Assembly (NCBI RefSeq): GCF_029227915.1
Contig: NC_079885.1
Coordinates: forward strand, 9,300,001 to 9,364,000
DNA length: 64,000 nucleotides
Origin: Hydractinia symbiolongicarpus
Taxonomy: Eukaryota > Cnidaria > Hydrozoa > Anthoathecata > Hydractiniidae
Direction of reading: 5' to 3'
Position 1 is the stretch's first letter; the number at the start of each line of letters is the position of its first letter. Below, one piece after another: positions 12,169 to 25,700 of the stretch. Below the pieces are notes generated by a model. That model saw nothing but the letters and a program-made list of their open reading frames with translations. It did no database searches and was not told where the DNA came from. The position numbers and the translations under genes are program-made.

Positions 12169-15014
12169 ATGGCTGTAATATTTCTGGTGAGTTTTTTAAA
12201 AGATATTAATTAGAGAGGAAAAATATTATCAACTGCCACAGCTCAGCTACGAAAAAGGTTATGAATTGCTTTAGAACTCAAGTTTGTTTATTTCACTCAT
12301 ACTTCAACAATATCTATTTTCTCTTGTAGACTTTCGTGATGACAGAAGCTGTGGAATTATGCCCAGTAAGTATTTTTTCAGTACATCGGACGACTATTTC
12401 ACACTTATTGTCCACCTTACCCTCTCTATAAAAACACTTAATCTGAAGATTTTCAATTTTTAATATACCGGGTTTTCGACTAAGGTATGGAAATTCCAGA
12501 CAATTTTTAATAAGATTTCTAGATTTTACATTTTAACTTTATGTCCAATGTGAACACATATTTGTTTCTCGTACTTTATATGAAGTACTCACAATATCGG
12601 ACGGAGCAAAAGGACCAAATTTTAAAGATCGTAATTACAAGAAATTAGGAAAACCCTTCACACGCACTCTAAGCTTGTCTCAAAATTCACTTACTAATAT
12701 ATACAGTGGATTTAAGATGCAAAAGTTTATTTGATACTTGAGGCCGTCAGTATGCCTGTTTTCCTAAATTCTTAGATTCTCCGCTAACCGCAGCTCGCAC
12801 TTTTTGTATTGCTGGAGTTCTATCTGGTCTTTTCTATCAATAGAAAAACACCGTTTTTCACAGGCAAGACTTTGCTGGAATCCTTGAAATTTTAAATGAT
12901 TCTTAAGCAACACTATAGGCTTTCAAAAATCTTTTTTTTTTGATATAGAAAAATTTACATATTCCTAAAAAAAACCCCTCTATTTTTTAAGTCAATGCTT
13001 TCGACATAACAAAGAAAGTGAACATTTAAAATTGACGTTAAGACTCTAATTACACCCTGCCTTTTACACACTTTTGTGTATATATACACGTGCGACGACC
13101 ACGCCATTTGAGTTTTGAGAAATATAATCTTTTGTGAGCATCTCTTTGGGAATTTATCTCTGTGCGAGTTGGAAAAGATATGATAGTCGGTCAATATTCA
13201 GTTGAGTTTTTTTCTAAATAAGTAGCTTCGTAAAATGAAAAGGGCTCCACTGAAAACATGCATTACCTATAAGTGTGTATATACCTTAAAGTGATCTAAC
13301 GCATTTTAATTTTGTAGGCTGAACAGTATTTCGACAGTTTAAAAAACAAGTGTGAACCCTGCACAATGTGCGGAAGAGAGCAAATAGAAACGCGAGCATG
13401 CTCCGTTCAGTCAGATCGAGTATGCGAGTGTCCACCGGAGCACTACTATCACTTGGGCAGGTTGTTTTGCGACACGTGTACCGTCTGTGACGCAGATTAT
13501 CGGATAGTGCGTCCATGTGGAAAGAACACTAATACTATATGTCAGAAGTGTCCACAGGTAATTTTTTTAACACGCCTGTGCTTTTTCTTTTCCAAAAATA
13601 ATTTATTTAGTAATATACACTAGGGCATCTAGCATTTCATTATTTCAACGAAATCCAAGATTTACTATATTTTTCACAACTGGGTCTGTGGGTTGTTAGG
13701 TAGTGCAGGATAAACTATGGATAGGGACCACTAAATAAACCTGGATACTTCTCCTCGCGTTGCAGGGCACACTGGGGTGGGGAACATAATTAATAATTGG
13801 CTTTATGTTGATTTCCTGAAAAGTCTTTCTTCGCTTTTTAATAATGGGACGGCTATTTTTCTTCAACATCGTCCCGATAATAAAAATTTGATAGCAGAGC
13901 CCTGGAGACGAGGTTGTGGTAGTCTTTGAATTACCCCTATTCTATATGGAGTAGAAAGTGTGGGTACACAAATATCACATTAAAGTTTGTTGGTCGTTAA
14001 AAATTTTCGTAACTTTCCATGACTTAAAGGATTACATTTTTTATTATCTACTTGAATAATCCAGGACAAATAAAACTAATATTATTTTCGCTGTGTTGAA
14101 CACATATAATTGATTTGAAGTTATGTCATTTTTTGAGTATGCATTGGTGATTATGAGGTACAAAAAGGGCATCTTTTTTCAGGGACTTACCACTTATGGA
14201 AACAACTCCAGAGAGTGCATCCAAACGACTACAAGCTCACATCAAAGCGGTAAATCATTTACTTATATTTCTTGTTGTCTCACTTATCTTAGTAAAATCA
14301 GCAATTCGTCTAAGAAAAGGTTCTGTAAACAAAGTTGTAATATCAAGGTGTCCGATTACTGACATCTTTGCCTAAAACTTCTCATATTTCCCTCATTTTT
14401 CCCCATTTTAGAACAAAATATCACACTTATTTGGAACCTTAGGTTACCTAGAAAATGTCAATTTAATTATACAGATAGATAAAAAAGAGTGTAACAATTT
14501 CTTTAAAAACAGATGTGAAATTGAATCCTTAAATAGATCTAATTGATCATTTAAACTTAAAATTCCTGACATTTTTCTCACATATCAAAAAATTTTGGAC
14601 AATATTTTTAATTTCCCTGACAAAATGGACAATGAGTATCGATCAAACTGCGTGAAAGTTAACGAATTAGAAAATTTTAAATTTTGTACACCCATCACCC
14701 ACCCATAATGGGAGTTAGTCTAAAAAAAAAATAGGAAATGTTTAATTATAGGTCAACTTAAAACCCACTGTACCAGTTTTTTAGCTTTTTTTAGCATGCG
14801 TAAAGTGATTGATGCGCGCACAAATTTCTTTAGCAAAATACAAAAAAACAACATATATCGATAAAGCGCCAATCCTTCAAATAAACCCCTTCCTAATTAA
14901 AATTTAATTAACTGTGTTTTTATTTTTTTCGTAGGATCCGAAAGTGTGGGATTTCGTCAACAATGGTTGTCATGGCTACTACTCTTTTGTTTGAGTCACT
15001 TATTTTTTTTGTAA
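12169..15014 (+). CDS. TNF-receptor-superfamily-like protein, short, no death domain
   Basis: Five exons: 12169-12186, 12330-12365, 13318-13557, 14183-14249 and 14935-15014. All junctions are GT..AG and phase-compatible, giving 146 residues. Residues 1-13 form a short hydrophobic leader ending before Glu15-Leu-Cys17. The cysteines follow the TNFR pattern exactly: CRD1 C17, C30, C33, C36, C46, C54; CRD2 C56, C69, C72, C75, C85, C93; then C96 and C110 as a truncated third module. A Thr/Ser-rich stalk (about 101-124) leads to a hydrophobic tail from Trp131 to Leu146 at the very C-terminus. There is no cytoplasmic tail or death domain, so the product is probably a GPI-anchored or decoy-type receptor; that is inference. 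Start choice rests on the leader and on phase agreement with exon 2. The gene converges on MED23. Confidence 0.8.
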
Positions 15015-16157
15015 ATAATTTGCTTTCTTGTTGAAAATATTTTTTAAGAAAGCTCTCTTTTTTGTTAATTTTTTGTAATTTCTTACTTTCATAGACTATT
15101 TAGATTTTTATAAATTTGAAAAAAAGAAAATAATGGATACCACGATTTTGTTTTAATTCAACGGTGTAATAACACGTTTGTGAATATATTGTCAATTTTG
15201 ACGTATCTTTCACTTCGAAACAGGAATATAACCCAGTATTGAGTAGAACAATTATTTTCACTGCATTTATAGTGTATTAGATTAGGTGCGCAAGTTTATA
15301 CCAAAAAAATACCGAGGTAGTAAGTCCGTCATCTTGATACGTGAAGCGGAAATGAGTCCATTACGTTGCAATCGACAAAATGGTCAAATGGTCAAGAAAG
15401 AAACATAGTTTTTTGAACGAATAACCAAGGGGCGAATATATTGTTTCTAAAGTTTTTAAAATAAGCAGTTTTAAGTTTAACTTTCATAGTAGTGGATGGT
15501 AAGTTCTTTGTGTTTTTCACACTGAAAATTAGAACACATTTTCTTTATATACAGCTAAGCAGCTTTTAGGACCGACGAGGGACAAGCAATGTAATGACTT
15601 ACGTGCCATGCCCATTATCCGGTTAGGTTAAGCTTTCGCTACTAAATATCGACTTGAATAATCTTGAAATAATTCTGCAACATGAATTAGTCTCTACGCT
15701 ACCTTTATTGGGCATGTGCACTACCTTTCTGCTACGTCGCATTCATTGCGTCTGTTTTGAAGATCAATTTAGAACCTTGGTTGTTTAATTAGAAAAAAAT
15801 ACGCATTATCAAATCGTTCAATACGGACAGCATGTCTTCTCCAAGGCTCTCTCCTACGACTATGATATGCAGATCGAGCAGTCTTGTAGCTAATATACCT
15901 GTTACCTTAACGATACCATCATTTTTTTAATCCGACCAACCTCTTTTACTGAGCACCATTTGGACAATTCTTATTTATTGTCTAATTTTTAATTCAATAT
16001 CAATGAGGAAGGCAGTTATATATCTAGGCACTTGATATTAACGAATTACAAAACATCTCCCATACTTGCCGGTGGACTTGGGGTGTTGTTGCTGTTACCG
16101 GTTGCTGTCAAGAATGTTTGGAATTTATCGTTACCTTTTCTGACTCGGAATATACAG
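15015..16157. other. intergenic, TNFR-like 3' flank
   Basis: Apart from the longer reading of the candidate exon from 16028, I see no gene. The TNFR-like 3' UTR presumably occupies the first part, but no clear AATAAA was found close to the stop. Confidence 0.35.
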
Positions 16158-16294
16158 GTATTAACAAAAATGAAAGTGACGAGGAGAACATAGAAGATGA
16201 AATTGTGATTGAGGTCAAATTAGATGAAAAAAACACGATTGAACGAGAGCAAATGAGCGTAGCAGAGGTAAAAGAGATACCTGCAAAAATTTAG
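16158..16294 (+). CDS. candidate acidic terminal exon (possible alternative end of the TNFR-like gene)
   Basis: After an acceptor-like sequence (pyrimidine stretch, then TATACAG ending at 16157) there is an open frame starting GT|ATT with 45 codons, stopping at 16292-16294. It is rich in Glu and Asp (Asn-Glu-Ser-Asp-Glu-Glu-Asn-Ile-Glu-Asp-Glu), unlike the surrounding A+T-rich noise. It needs an upstream exon ending in phase 1, which is what TNFR-like exon 4 (ending 14249) provides. A GTAAAAG donor-like site at 16269 could end the exon earlier. A longer alternative begins after TATCTAG at 16028 and reads in the same frame. No homology recognised. Confidence 0.3.
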
Positions 16295-16427
16295 CCCCTT
16301 TTGTAATTTTAAGTAAACAAGTAAAAAAACAACAACAAAAACAAGAACAACAATGAACAAATACAAACAAACAGGACTGTTGTAATTCCATGGAGAATTG
16401 CTGAAACATTTTTTAAATTTAATTTTT

Positions 16428-16433
16428 TTTATT
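16428..16433 (-). promoter_or_regulatory. polyadenylation signal AATAAA for MED23
   Basis: On the minus strand AATAAA lies about 140 bases after the MED23 stop codon, in an A-rich stretch. Position and hexamer fit a poly(A) signal; the cleavage site itself cannot be seen. Confidence 0.5.
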
Positions 16434-16571
16434 GTAAGCAAAATTGTTCTTTGGTCCTTTTACACTTTCTCTGTACAATTTTCATTACTATGTTCCGTCA
16501 TTGCCACAAGCGTTCCTGTTGTACTTCGAGTTAAAACTTGTTGACATCAAGAATATGTCAAATCTACCCTC

Positions 16572-19500
16572 CTAGGTTAAATTCACCACTTCTGTCACGG
16601 AAGGTTTTTCTTCACGTTTAGGCAGCGCCATAAACTTTAGTTTGTTCTGTAAAGGTTCGTGAAAGTGGACGATGGTTTTGTCAACAGCTTCGCGTAGGTT
16701 ATCTCCCACGAACATATACTTTATGTGATAACTGAATTTTTTTTGCACCGTCAAGGAAAAATACACAGCTATGTGTGAATCCATTAGCATAATACAGAAC
16801 CACGTGTAATTTTTAAAACAAAGTACTTTATTTATTTATTTATTCCTAAAGTCAAAGCGAAACTCTTCTCATATTAAAATTCACGCACAATTGTAATTAA
16901 TAAATATGGTATCAAAACTTATTTCTATGGTGTAAACACCAACCTAATTTTCTTTATCCCAAAAAGTAAGGAAAAAAAGAGAATTATAAACATGCAAAGA
17001 AAAGATACAGAAAATCACTGATGACATCTACAAACACAAGACTTGTTGTGTTCTTGCAAACCTGTTCCAACATGTAGTAAAATTCTGCTGACACCTAAAA
17101 CAAGCAGACTATACTATATGCTATTATATCATACTATAATGGTGATTATACTATAACATATCATATGATACATCATACTACAGCTCGTATATCGTACATC
17201 TTCAAGGGATAAAAACTAAACAACTACTCAAATTAGTACGCTATGCATGTATACTGCGTACGATGGAAACCTTTATTTATTTGCGACTTCTATGACGCCT
17301 CGGTTTCGAACCGAGGTTTGTTAAACAGGATTATGCAGTAGCAAGTACCTGAAGTTTTGACAGCGACGATTGCACAGGAGCTTACTTCGAGGATTTTAAT
17401 ACGTAAGAATGTATAAAGAATGTTGTACACAAAAAATAGTTCAACATACCTCAAAAAGACAACGTGTTCGCTCTTGCTGGAACCTTTGGAGGAACGGTCC
17501 AAATAAACAGAATACATACAGAAGTTGCGCTTCATTCATTACCAGTGGTTTAAGCAGTACTTTCAAGAATCTAAAAAAATATCGTGCTGAAACTCAATTT
17601 TAAATGAACTTGGCTGACATTACTAATTTAAACACTTAAACAGAGTGGTAGAAAGTTAAAAAAAAATCTATATTTTCTCGTTTATACAAGAGTATAACTA
17701 TGAAAAACAAATATTTTCTCATTGCTTTAAGATGGGCTCGAGAAAAACAACAAAGTCTTCCATTCGCAAAAAATTTAACGCACGTTTATAGCAACTCCAT
17801 TTTGCATTTGCTGCCGAGAAAAATTTTTTGATTTCAACCTGAAGACAATTTTAGCTTCACACTTGTTGTTTTCACAATATTCATTAAGATTTTGTAGGTG
17901 GCTGTCGAAGTTTAAGTCTTGGTTACCTTTTCAAATTTTACATTTAGAGTAAGATAATTAAATCACAAAGGTAATAGGTACACCAAAAACATATATACTT
18001 TTAAAATTTGAAACATCTAGGATTGATGTGGGCACATCATAACCGAAAATCAGAAATTAAGGGCTATTAGTTTTTGATTGTATCAGAAGAATGTGGAGAA
18101 GCTTATAATGTATTTTAGGACTTTCTTTATATAACCAACAATCTTAAATTCAAATAATCACCCCCAAAATTTGCATAATTTTAAACAATTTGGCTACGCA
18201 AATTATGGTATAAAAAAATAAATACTTTAAATGGAAACCCAGGCAAAATATGACTTTTTGGGTTCTTTTTCTAATTTGATACACAATGTTAAGGGCAAAC
18301 TGCGGAATATCAGTTGTTTATAAAAAAGTTAAATAAGGCTACAGGAAGTCCTGTCAACAGATACATTTAACACAGCTAATTCAACTTCAAACATGAGACA
18401 CTCACGTTGATAATCGAGTGAACTGCCCCACACTGGAATGTAACCATGTGGCATGGAACAACGCCAGAATATAATCTGGATACGATTCGCAGTTCATAGC
18501 ATGGTTATAGGTGAAGTCAAAAAACGATGGAGCGTTCGATGCTGACGTCAGCGTGATGTGGGAAAGCGTGGTTTGAATCACTTCACAAACTTTTTGGTTG
18601 ATCACCTGCAAGTATTCGTCCTAAGAAAAAGAAGAACATGAATGTTAATTACATCTTGTTCATCCTCTGCATCAACATCCGACAAAAAACCTTCCTTTTT
18701 ACGTGCAATATTGGACGAAAGACTTGCATGGAGCAAATGTCCGTCAACGTCCGTCCCCTAAGTAATGCACTTTTAATTTAACACACGCATTTTAAACTTA
18801 GCGAGATTCAAAGTTAATTTATGCTGACGTCAGCATGACTCATTTTAACAATTTTCAAGGCTTCTACTGGCCACACATTGGATTGTTCCCTAATTTGTAC
18901 ATAATGGAATGTGTCCTATACCCTGTTTATTTGGCCTACGTTTCTGCAGCCCATCTTGTATATCCATTTTGAGAATAGACAAAAAGTTGTTCATATATTT
19001 TCTCCAAGATTGTCGGTTGACATTTTGAAGTATTCCTTCATAAGAAGTCTTCATTCATAGAGTTTGACGTTTTTCTCCATAAGAATTTGAAATAATTCTC
19101 TATAAGAACTTGAAGTGTTTCTCCATAACAGTTAACTATTGAAAACTTAAGACCAGACACGAGCCAGTTTTAATTTAAGGCTAGTGTAGGTACAATACGA
19201 CTTATAATTAACTTACAGGTAATGACGTCATAATTAAGGCTGTTGCGTTAATCCAGGATATAATGTCACTTCGTATACTTGAGTTTGCTTTTAAATTGCT
19301 AAAATTTAAGAGAATATAAACACTAACTGCTGCAAAGTCATAGGGCATTTTTTGCGGATTCTTTCGTAACGACTGGCTTTTTTCTCGATTACCACGGTAA
19401 CTCGGTTACAAACTCGTTATAAAAACACATATCATTGCTCGAATTTACTTGTCTGTCGTAAATGCATGTTCACTATCATTCAAATATCTCCAAATGGGTT

Positions 19501-22500
19501 GGCAAAAACTAAGTTAATCGAAAACTAAACTTTACAACTATCACTGAGTGTATTCGAGGTAAGTTCTCCATAAAAAACCCACGAGAATCAAATTAGGCGG
19601 AAATGGTGTAATGGTAGCGCTTTCGGCTTGCAATCGGCGTACTGTAAATGTAGTATTGTCAGCTGATTTCAAGACATCTACTGACCGCGAATCGGCTTAA
19701 GTTGCAGGCAAGCAAGTTAAAGCAATGCTATACTCATCTCTGGTGGTAATGTAACACAGTTACAGTCAGAGTGGAGGAAGTAGAAAGAAAATCATACCTG
19801 AGGACATTAATTACTTACTGTTAGAAAAAACAATGCATTATACTGAATAACCATACCTCTGTCTCAACACGTTAATAATAGCCTTCCCAACCTCTTCTCC
19901 TGGCATTGGTAACGCCATTAACTCGACACAAGTCACATACAACGCATGCGCAGACGGATTGGGGAATTCGTTAAATCTCCAATCACAGGAAGGGAACGGA
20001 GAAGGATTTTCATTACGAATTGCTGATTGGTTAAGAAATTTTGTAAGAACACGAGCCTTAGGTTTCACCCAAAATAGGGCAGCTTCAGGCTAAAATCATT
20101 GTATTCAAAACTAAGAACAGCCTGAATCTAAAATTTTGCAATAAGTAAGAACAATTCAGGATGTAAATCTTCTTGCAACACTCTCAAGCTATGTTGCTAC
20201 TAAAAAATAAAAAATAAAATAGAAAAGATACTTTTTACAAATCTTGAAATTAAATTAAGGAAATATTGATTGCTTGGCACCCATGAATCATTACTCTCAC
20301 TCAAGTACGACAAAAACTCTTTTGAACAAGCCCTAAAATAAATAAATCAATTGGCCAATCACATTTAGTGTTAGTGCACACTCTAAGATACAACAACCAT
20401 TTACAAATACCACGCCTAAACAGTAAAAACGTATATTAGTCCAAAACTATTATAGGTAAATGTATATTGATTCAAAACTATTCTATTATACTGTTGTAGG
20501 TCACTTAATGTATATTGACACAAAGCTATTCTATTATACTATTATAGGTTACTAAATGTATATTGATTCAAAATTATTTTATTATATTATTGTAGAGGTA
20601 TGTTGTATACACTCATATTGAAAAAACACTACATAACAAGCAAGATACAATTTTTACTATTGTGGTATTGTTCTTCCTAGAACTATTAGCGATGATGTAT
20701 AAAGTTAGCTAAATATGCGATAAAATGTTGATTCATCGCCTGAACGAATAGCTGTCTAACTTAAAGAAAGTTTTACGCGGAAAGGAATTAACAAGAACAG
20801 AACAGAAATTTTTCCGCTGGGAATTTCCTCTTCATAATATTGCGCTCATTTTAATACAGAAAGTAAACACATTTTGCCCAATTTCGACACAATAAAAGCT
20901 GATTAGGTAATTATTTTTTACCTTGTGCATTCGTACACAACGCAAAGATAAAGTTGAAATCGATTCTACTTTGTCCGGAACGGGTAAGAAAATTGTTCTG
21001 TTCACGAAATGTAAACATTTAAAGTACGCATGCTCTGGGACTTTTCTGTTCCTTTCCTTCTGTTCCTTTCCTTTCAGCGGTAAACTTTCTTGAAGTGAAA
21101 AATAGCCTTAAAGCATCAGTCCTAGAAAAGTTGTCACTTGAAACTAGGAAGGTTAAAGTGCACGGGTTCTGGATCCCCTGCTGATATCTTAACTTTTCTT
21201 TGAATCAAGTAAAATTCATATACGACAATGCTTTGATTTAACGCCCACCCCCTTTTTATGATTTTTCCAATAGACGCCCCTTTTACTAACTACCCCCTTC
21301 AGGGCGGCGTTTATTCGAAACATAAAGCAAATGTTAATTCGGTGAAAGGATCTTCAAATACCCATATGAAACATGAAAAAAAAAACATGTTTCGACACTG
21401 CTGCATGATTGACGTTGGCAATACTGATGATGTAGATATTATGCGAAACACATATGTATTCCCTCGGCAAAAAAAAAAGAAAAAATATAAAAATTTATTA
21501 AACTCAAAAACGGAATACAGGTAAGGGATTTTTAATAAAAATGGTTTTTACTAATTATTTTACAAATATGAAGAGCATATTAACAAATTTTTTCCGTACC
21601 GGCCTTCACCATAGTTGCTTGTTTGAGAGTTGATTATAACAGAAACAAGTTTCTTCTTAATGGCTACGTTCTCGCGGAGATTGTTTTCATAATAATGCAG
21701 CGTGTTATAGAGGTACGTGATTGGACGGTCTAAAAATAAAGATGTTTTGATTGGTTGCATAAAAAAGATTGTTTTTGTAACAAAACGAAATGTTTGCTCT
21801 AAATAAAAAGGAAAAAACAGAATTATGTCAGTCGCGAAAAAAATTGAAATTATTTTACATGACCAAAAAGACAAATTAAAAAAATAATATACCGTGAAAT
21901 TTAAACAAACAACCAAATTCTTTCAAAATAAACTCGAGCGTGTTAACACCTTGCGGCGCTGGAACTTCCAACAGTCGGTGAATCAGAATATCAAATACCT
22001 ACAAGGAAAAATAGGAGATGCTAGATCGAAAGACCATTATGGCACAGAAGTTTGAGAAATTTAATTGGTTGGTCGAGATTTGTAGCAGAAAAAAGCAGAG
22101 GCATTTGTATTTGCGGATTGATATCCACCCTCCCCCGGTCAAGATAAACTGTAAAAGGTTTTGACTTTTGCAATACATTAGACCTGGTGAAAATTTATTT
22201 CCAAAAATATTGATTCGCAATATTGTAGTTTCCAGGTTCTCAAGATTGTGTGCGTGCAGTAATTTAACTTTCATGATTTCAATTCAGTGAATTGTATAAA
22301 AATTTAATTTAATCGTCCATTGTGACAATGATGCTAAATATTTCATTATAAACTATTTTTATAGCCACAAATTTCACAACACGAAATTCAAGGCCGTAGC
22401 TGCATCCAATATTTAGGGTTGTCAGAGGGTTTGGGAAAGTTGTTGGAGTTGAAGCGCCAGGGAAATTTTTGTGGTTTTATCCCATTAGATCGGCTAAAAA

Positions 22501-22736
22501 TGCTTCTTTTGCACAAATATCTCCCATATTAATAATGATTACCAAAACGCTTTCTTTTAAGAAAGGAGGAGCGTGCTTTTTCAGCACTCTACCCCTAGAT
22601 TGCAACGAAAAGTAGAACTTACTGGTATGAAGCGTAAACAAATGTTTCCAAAGTATGTAGGTAGATATTCTGGTGACTGGACTTGCAGTTTGTTCGCTTC
22701 CAATATCCCTTCGTAGTAAAACTTTTCAGGAAATTG
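16572..22736 (-). CDS. MED23: MED23 exons 30-39 (C-terminal part)
   Basis: Exons: 22623-22736, 21893-21998, 21610-21729, 20922-20965, 19857-20089, 19217-19298, 18406-18620, 17450-17570, 17009-17094, 16572-16731. Human-like segments: PEKFYYEG and YFGNICLRF (30), RPITYLYNTLHYYE (32), CDWRFNEFPNP and VTCVELMAL (34), DIISWINATALIMTSLP (35), GPFLQRFQQERTRC (37), YHIKYMFVGD (39). Exon 33 (44 bases) is weakly conserved and placed mainly by phase and by a Leu-Arg-Cys match. The exon 32 donor could also be a few bases later. Human MED23 ends with a longer Pro/Ser-rich tail; here the protein stops about 20 residues after the last conserved block. Confidence 0.87.
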
Positions 22737-25700
22737 CTAAAAAGAATAAAACGAAATACGCAAACTATGAAGGAGACAAAACTGATCCTGAAATGGATAA
22801 TACTTTCATAATGACACAAACAAAATCCTCCTCCACATTTAACTATTACATTAAATTGAAGTAAATGTTGAATAATTAAAAAATAAAAATATAAAAATAA
22901 TCTTCATACATGACACGTACGTCAATTACATATAAAATATTGAAAATTTAAAAATTTCAAGCAGTTTAAGAGACGTTACACAAAAAGTCGAAAGAAATCG
23001 AACCAAGAGGTAAGTCTAATTCAAAAGGATTTGTTAAAAGTTATTCATTATAAATGTTATTTTAGTATAGTTGTGTGACACACTTCGACGCCAATCTATT
23101 ATAACTTTTTTTTCATGACCAACTCTTCAAAATGATTTAACTTTAAGGAAGAAATATTATCAGGAGTCTATTCGACACAGTATTAGAAGTGAAGGAACAC
23201 ATATTAGTGATGTAAAAGGATCCATCATGACTAAATTCGCCAGAAATTTTTTTTCGAAATTGCACCTTATAAAACTGCAAAAAATTTTTCAAATTGATTA
23301 TCTGCTTTTTTTGATTGGTTTAAAACTCGACGATCGCTGACCGCTTAACGAAAAAAAGAAATAATTTCTACTTTTTGTCAGACGATAATTGCACTGCAGC
23401 AGAGCTGTGAAAACAAAGCAATTTTTTTAATTAGCTACCGCTAGATTGTGTTCAGTTCCCAAGTACCTTTTTATGTAAAAAGCATCATGTTTTTATATAT
23501 GCATTTGTGGAGCGACGATACAGAAATCATTGTCTTATGAAAACAAACTAATGGAATACACTGGTACACAAAATATTGCATTTTTATTTTACGACGCCAA
23601 AAAACCCTGACTAACAAATACACTTTTTCGTTTCGCCGAAATAACTCATCGGTTAAGAGGTGGACAGAAAAATCCTGACCAATTGTTGATTATCTGAAAG
23701 CTGAATAGAAATGATGAAAAATCAACAAATTTCAACCCCTAAAAGGGGTATGTTTCAGAAGTTATGACAAAAAAATTAGAAGGAGGGAGGGTGGGGGCTA
23801 AAAAAGTCCCCAGCGTTAAATCATTCAAAAATCCTCACGTTATATATAAAAAATGAATAAAGAAGAAGAAACTTCGGATATCATCTAGTTTTAAACGAAA
23901 AAAAATGAACAAATATAACATTCACATCACAAAATTTGAAAACATGCGCAATAAAACAACTTGATCAAAACAGAATAAAATAAAATGAATAATCTCATGC
24001 AACAGCTTCTAAGAAATAAAGCAAGTTAATGAAAGTGAACACATTTCTGAAGAAAAAAAAGAGAGAGATGAGATAGTAACTGGCATTCTCCAGTAGGTGC
24101 ATTTCATATACTTCTATTAATGTCCATGCCCGTCTCCAAACATTCGTGCTCCGATCTAATTCTTTAATTTAATAGTTTTTCCATTAAATTTAAATTCAAT
24201 TTGCTGGCTCATCATATGAGAAAACAGAAATCCAGTAAAAACCAGCAATCCGCATATTGAAAACAGAACGAAAAGACGAACACTGTAAATACAAAAGTTT
24301 GCAGCATTTTCTCATGCTTCCAAATATTCACAATCAACCTTCACTTTGTGACTACCTCAAGACATAAAAGAACTGACTTCATAATGACGAAATTTAATTA
24401 AAAAACACCATAGACTAGAGGAGATGTAGATTTTTTATCATAATCATTTTGATGAATAGTAGAGAACACACATTGTTTACTAATTCAGTTTGCTGCATGT
24501 TATTCTGAAACATTTCGGTTCTGGTGGGAAAATAATTAGTTATTTTGTTTGACATAGTCACATATTTATACATTTTTGGCTAATTTTACTATTTTTACAT
24601 TAATTACTAGTGTAAGAGTCAATCAAAAAAAAATCTTACGATTATTTCGGTAGCGAAGTTGTCAACATAATCTCTTTATTTTTGAAAACTACAGAGTTAG
24701 GTTTATTTTTTGCAAATTAATTGGAATGTCTCGGAATCTTTTTACATTTTTCATTTCGCTCAGTTAGATTTTGTTTTTTGAACTTGTAACAAAAAAACCC
24801 TTCCATGCCCCAATCTGCTTAAAACGGCAGCGTGTAATATACCGTAGTTCCAAATATCAGCAATGAAACTTTAGCGGCCTTTTTTGAAAAGTCGTAGACC
24901 GTTTGTAGCCCTACAGGATAACTGTACTTTCACCCTTTAGTTGGTCACGCCTGCTCTACGAAAATGTTTCCTTAAACATTATTTAAGAGATTAAGATAAC
25001 GTTGACAGGACAAACAAGATTCCACCAGTTAAGCATGGTCGTCATATAGTCACGATTAAGTGTGAACTGGGTTTAATATGTGACATTTACGATTTTTTTA
25101 AACATTACAGAAAAAAATAAATAAAATAATAACTTAAATTATTTAATAATTTTACAACATTTTTTTTTTTAATTCTGCAAAATACCTGAATTTTTTAATT
25201 CGCTCGCCTGGTTTAACCACTACACAGTTGGCATATAAACTCTACAAAAAGTTTTTTATACTGTTAACATTTTTGCAAGCAAACTTAATCCCGAAATCTT
25301 ATTCTTTAGAATTTCATACATCTATATTTTGATCATTGTCGTTTTGCTTTTTTCTACAAACTACTGAGAAAACATCTTTAAAACAAACAAATCCACGAAT
25401 AAACAACAATAAAGTAAACAACCATTATTTTAATAGAATATAAGAATATCCACTTTGTAATGTCAAAAAATAGTTGCCGTGCTTAGAAACGGGGAATATT
25501 GTTCACATGAAGTTGTAATGTCTGAATAGATGAATCAGTGGACTAAAGTTATTTTGAATCAGTGCGTTATTTTGAAAAGGTCACCTCACGTTATTTTGAA
25601 GCAGTTATCTCACGTTATTTTGAAGAAGTGAACTTACGGTGTTATAAAACAGTCAAGCTATGCTATTTTGAGGAAATTGAGTGGGTTATAACTTTATATA

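Noticed and set aside
19604-19618. TGGTGTAATGGTAGC, like a tRNA A box followed by an anticodon-like arm
   Set aside because: No B box at tRNA spacing and no foldable acceptor stem. At most a decayed tRNA-derived SINE fragment in a MED23 intron.
20708-20755. Stretch reading SGDESTFYRIFS on the minus strand, considered as a MED23 exon
   Set aside because: It has no donor and runs into TAA. The missing residues were found by extending exon 34 upstream to 20089, after which everything joins in phase.
21560-21916. 118-codon minus-strand open frame taken as a separate gene
   Set aside because: Its middle is MED23 exon 32 (RPITYLYNTLHYYE); the ends are intron sequence that happens to be open.
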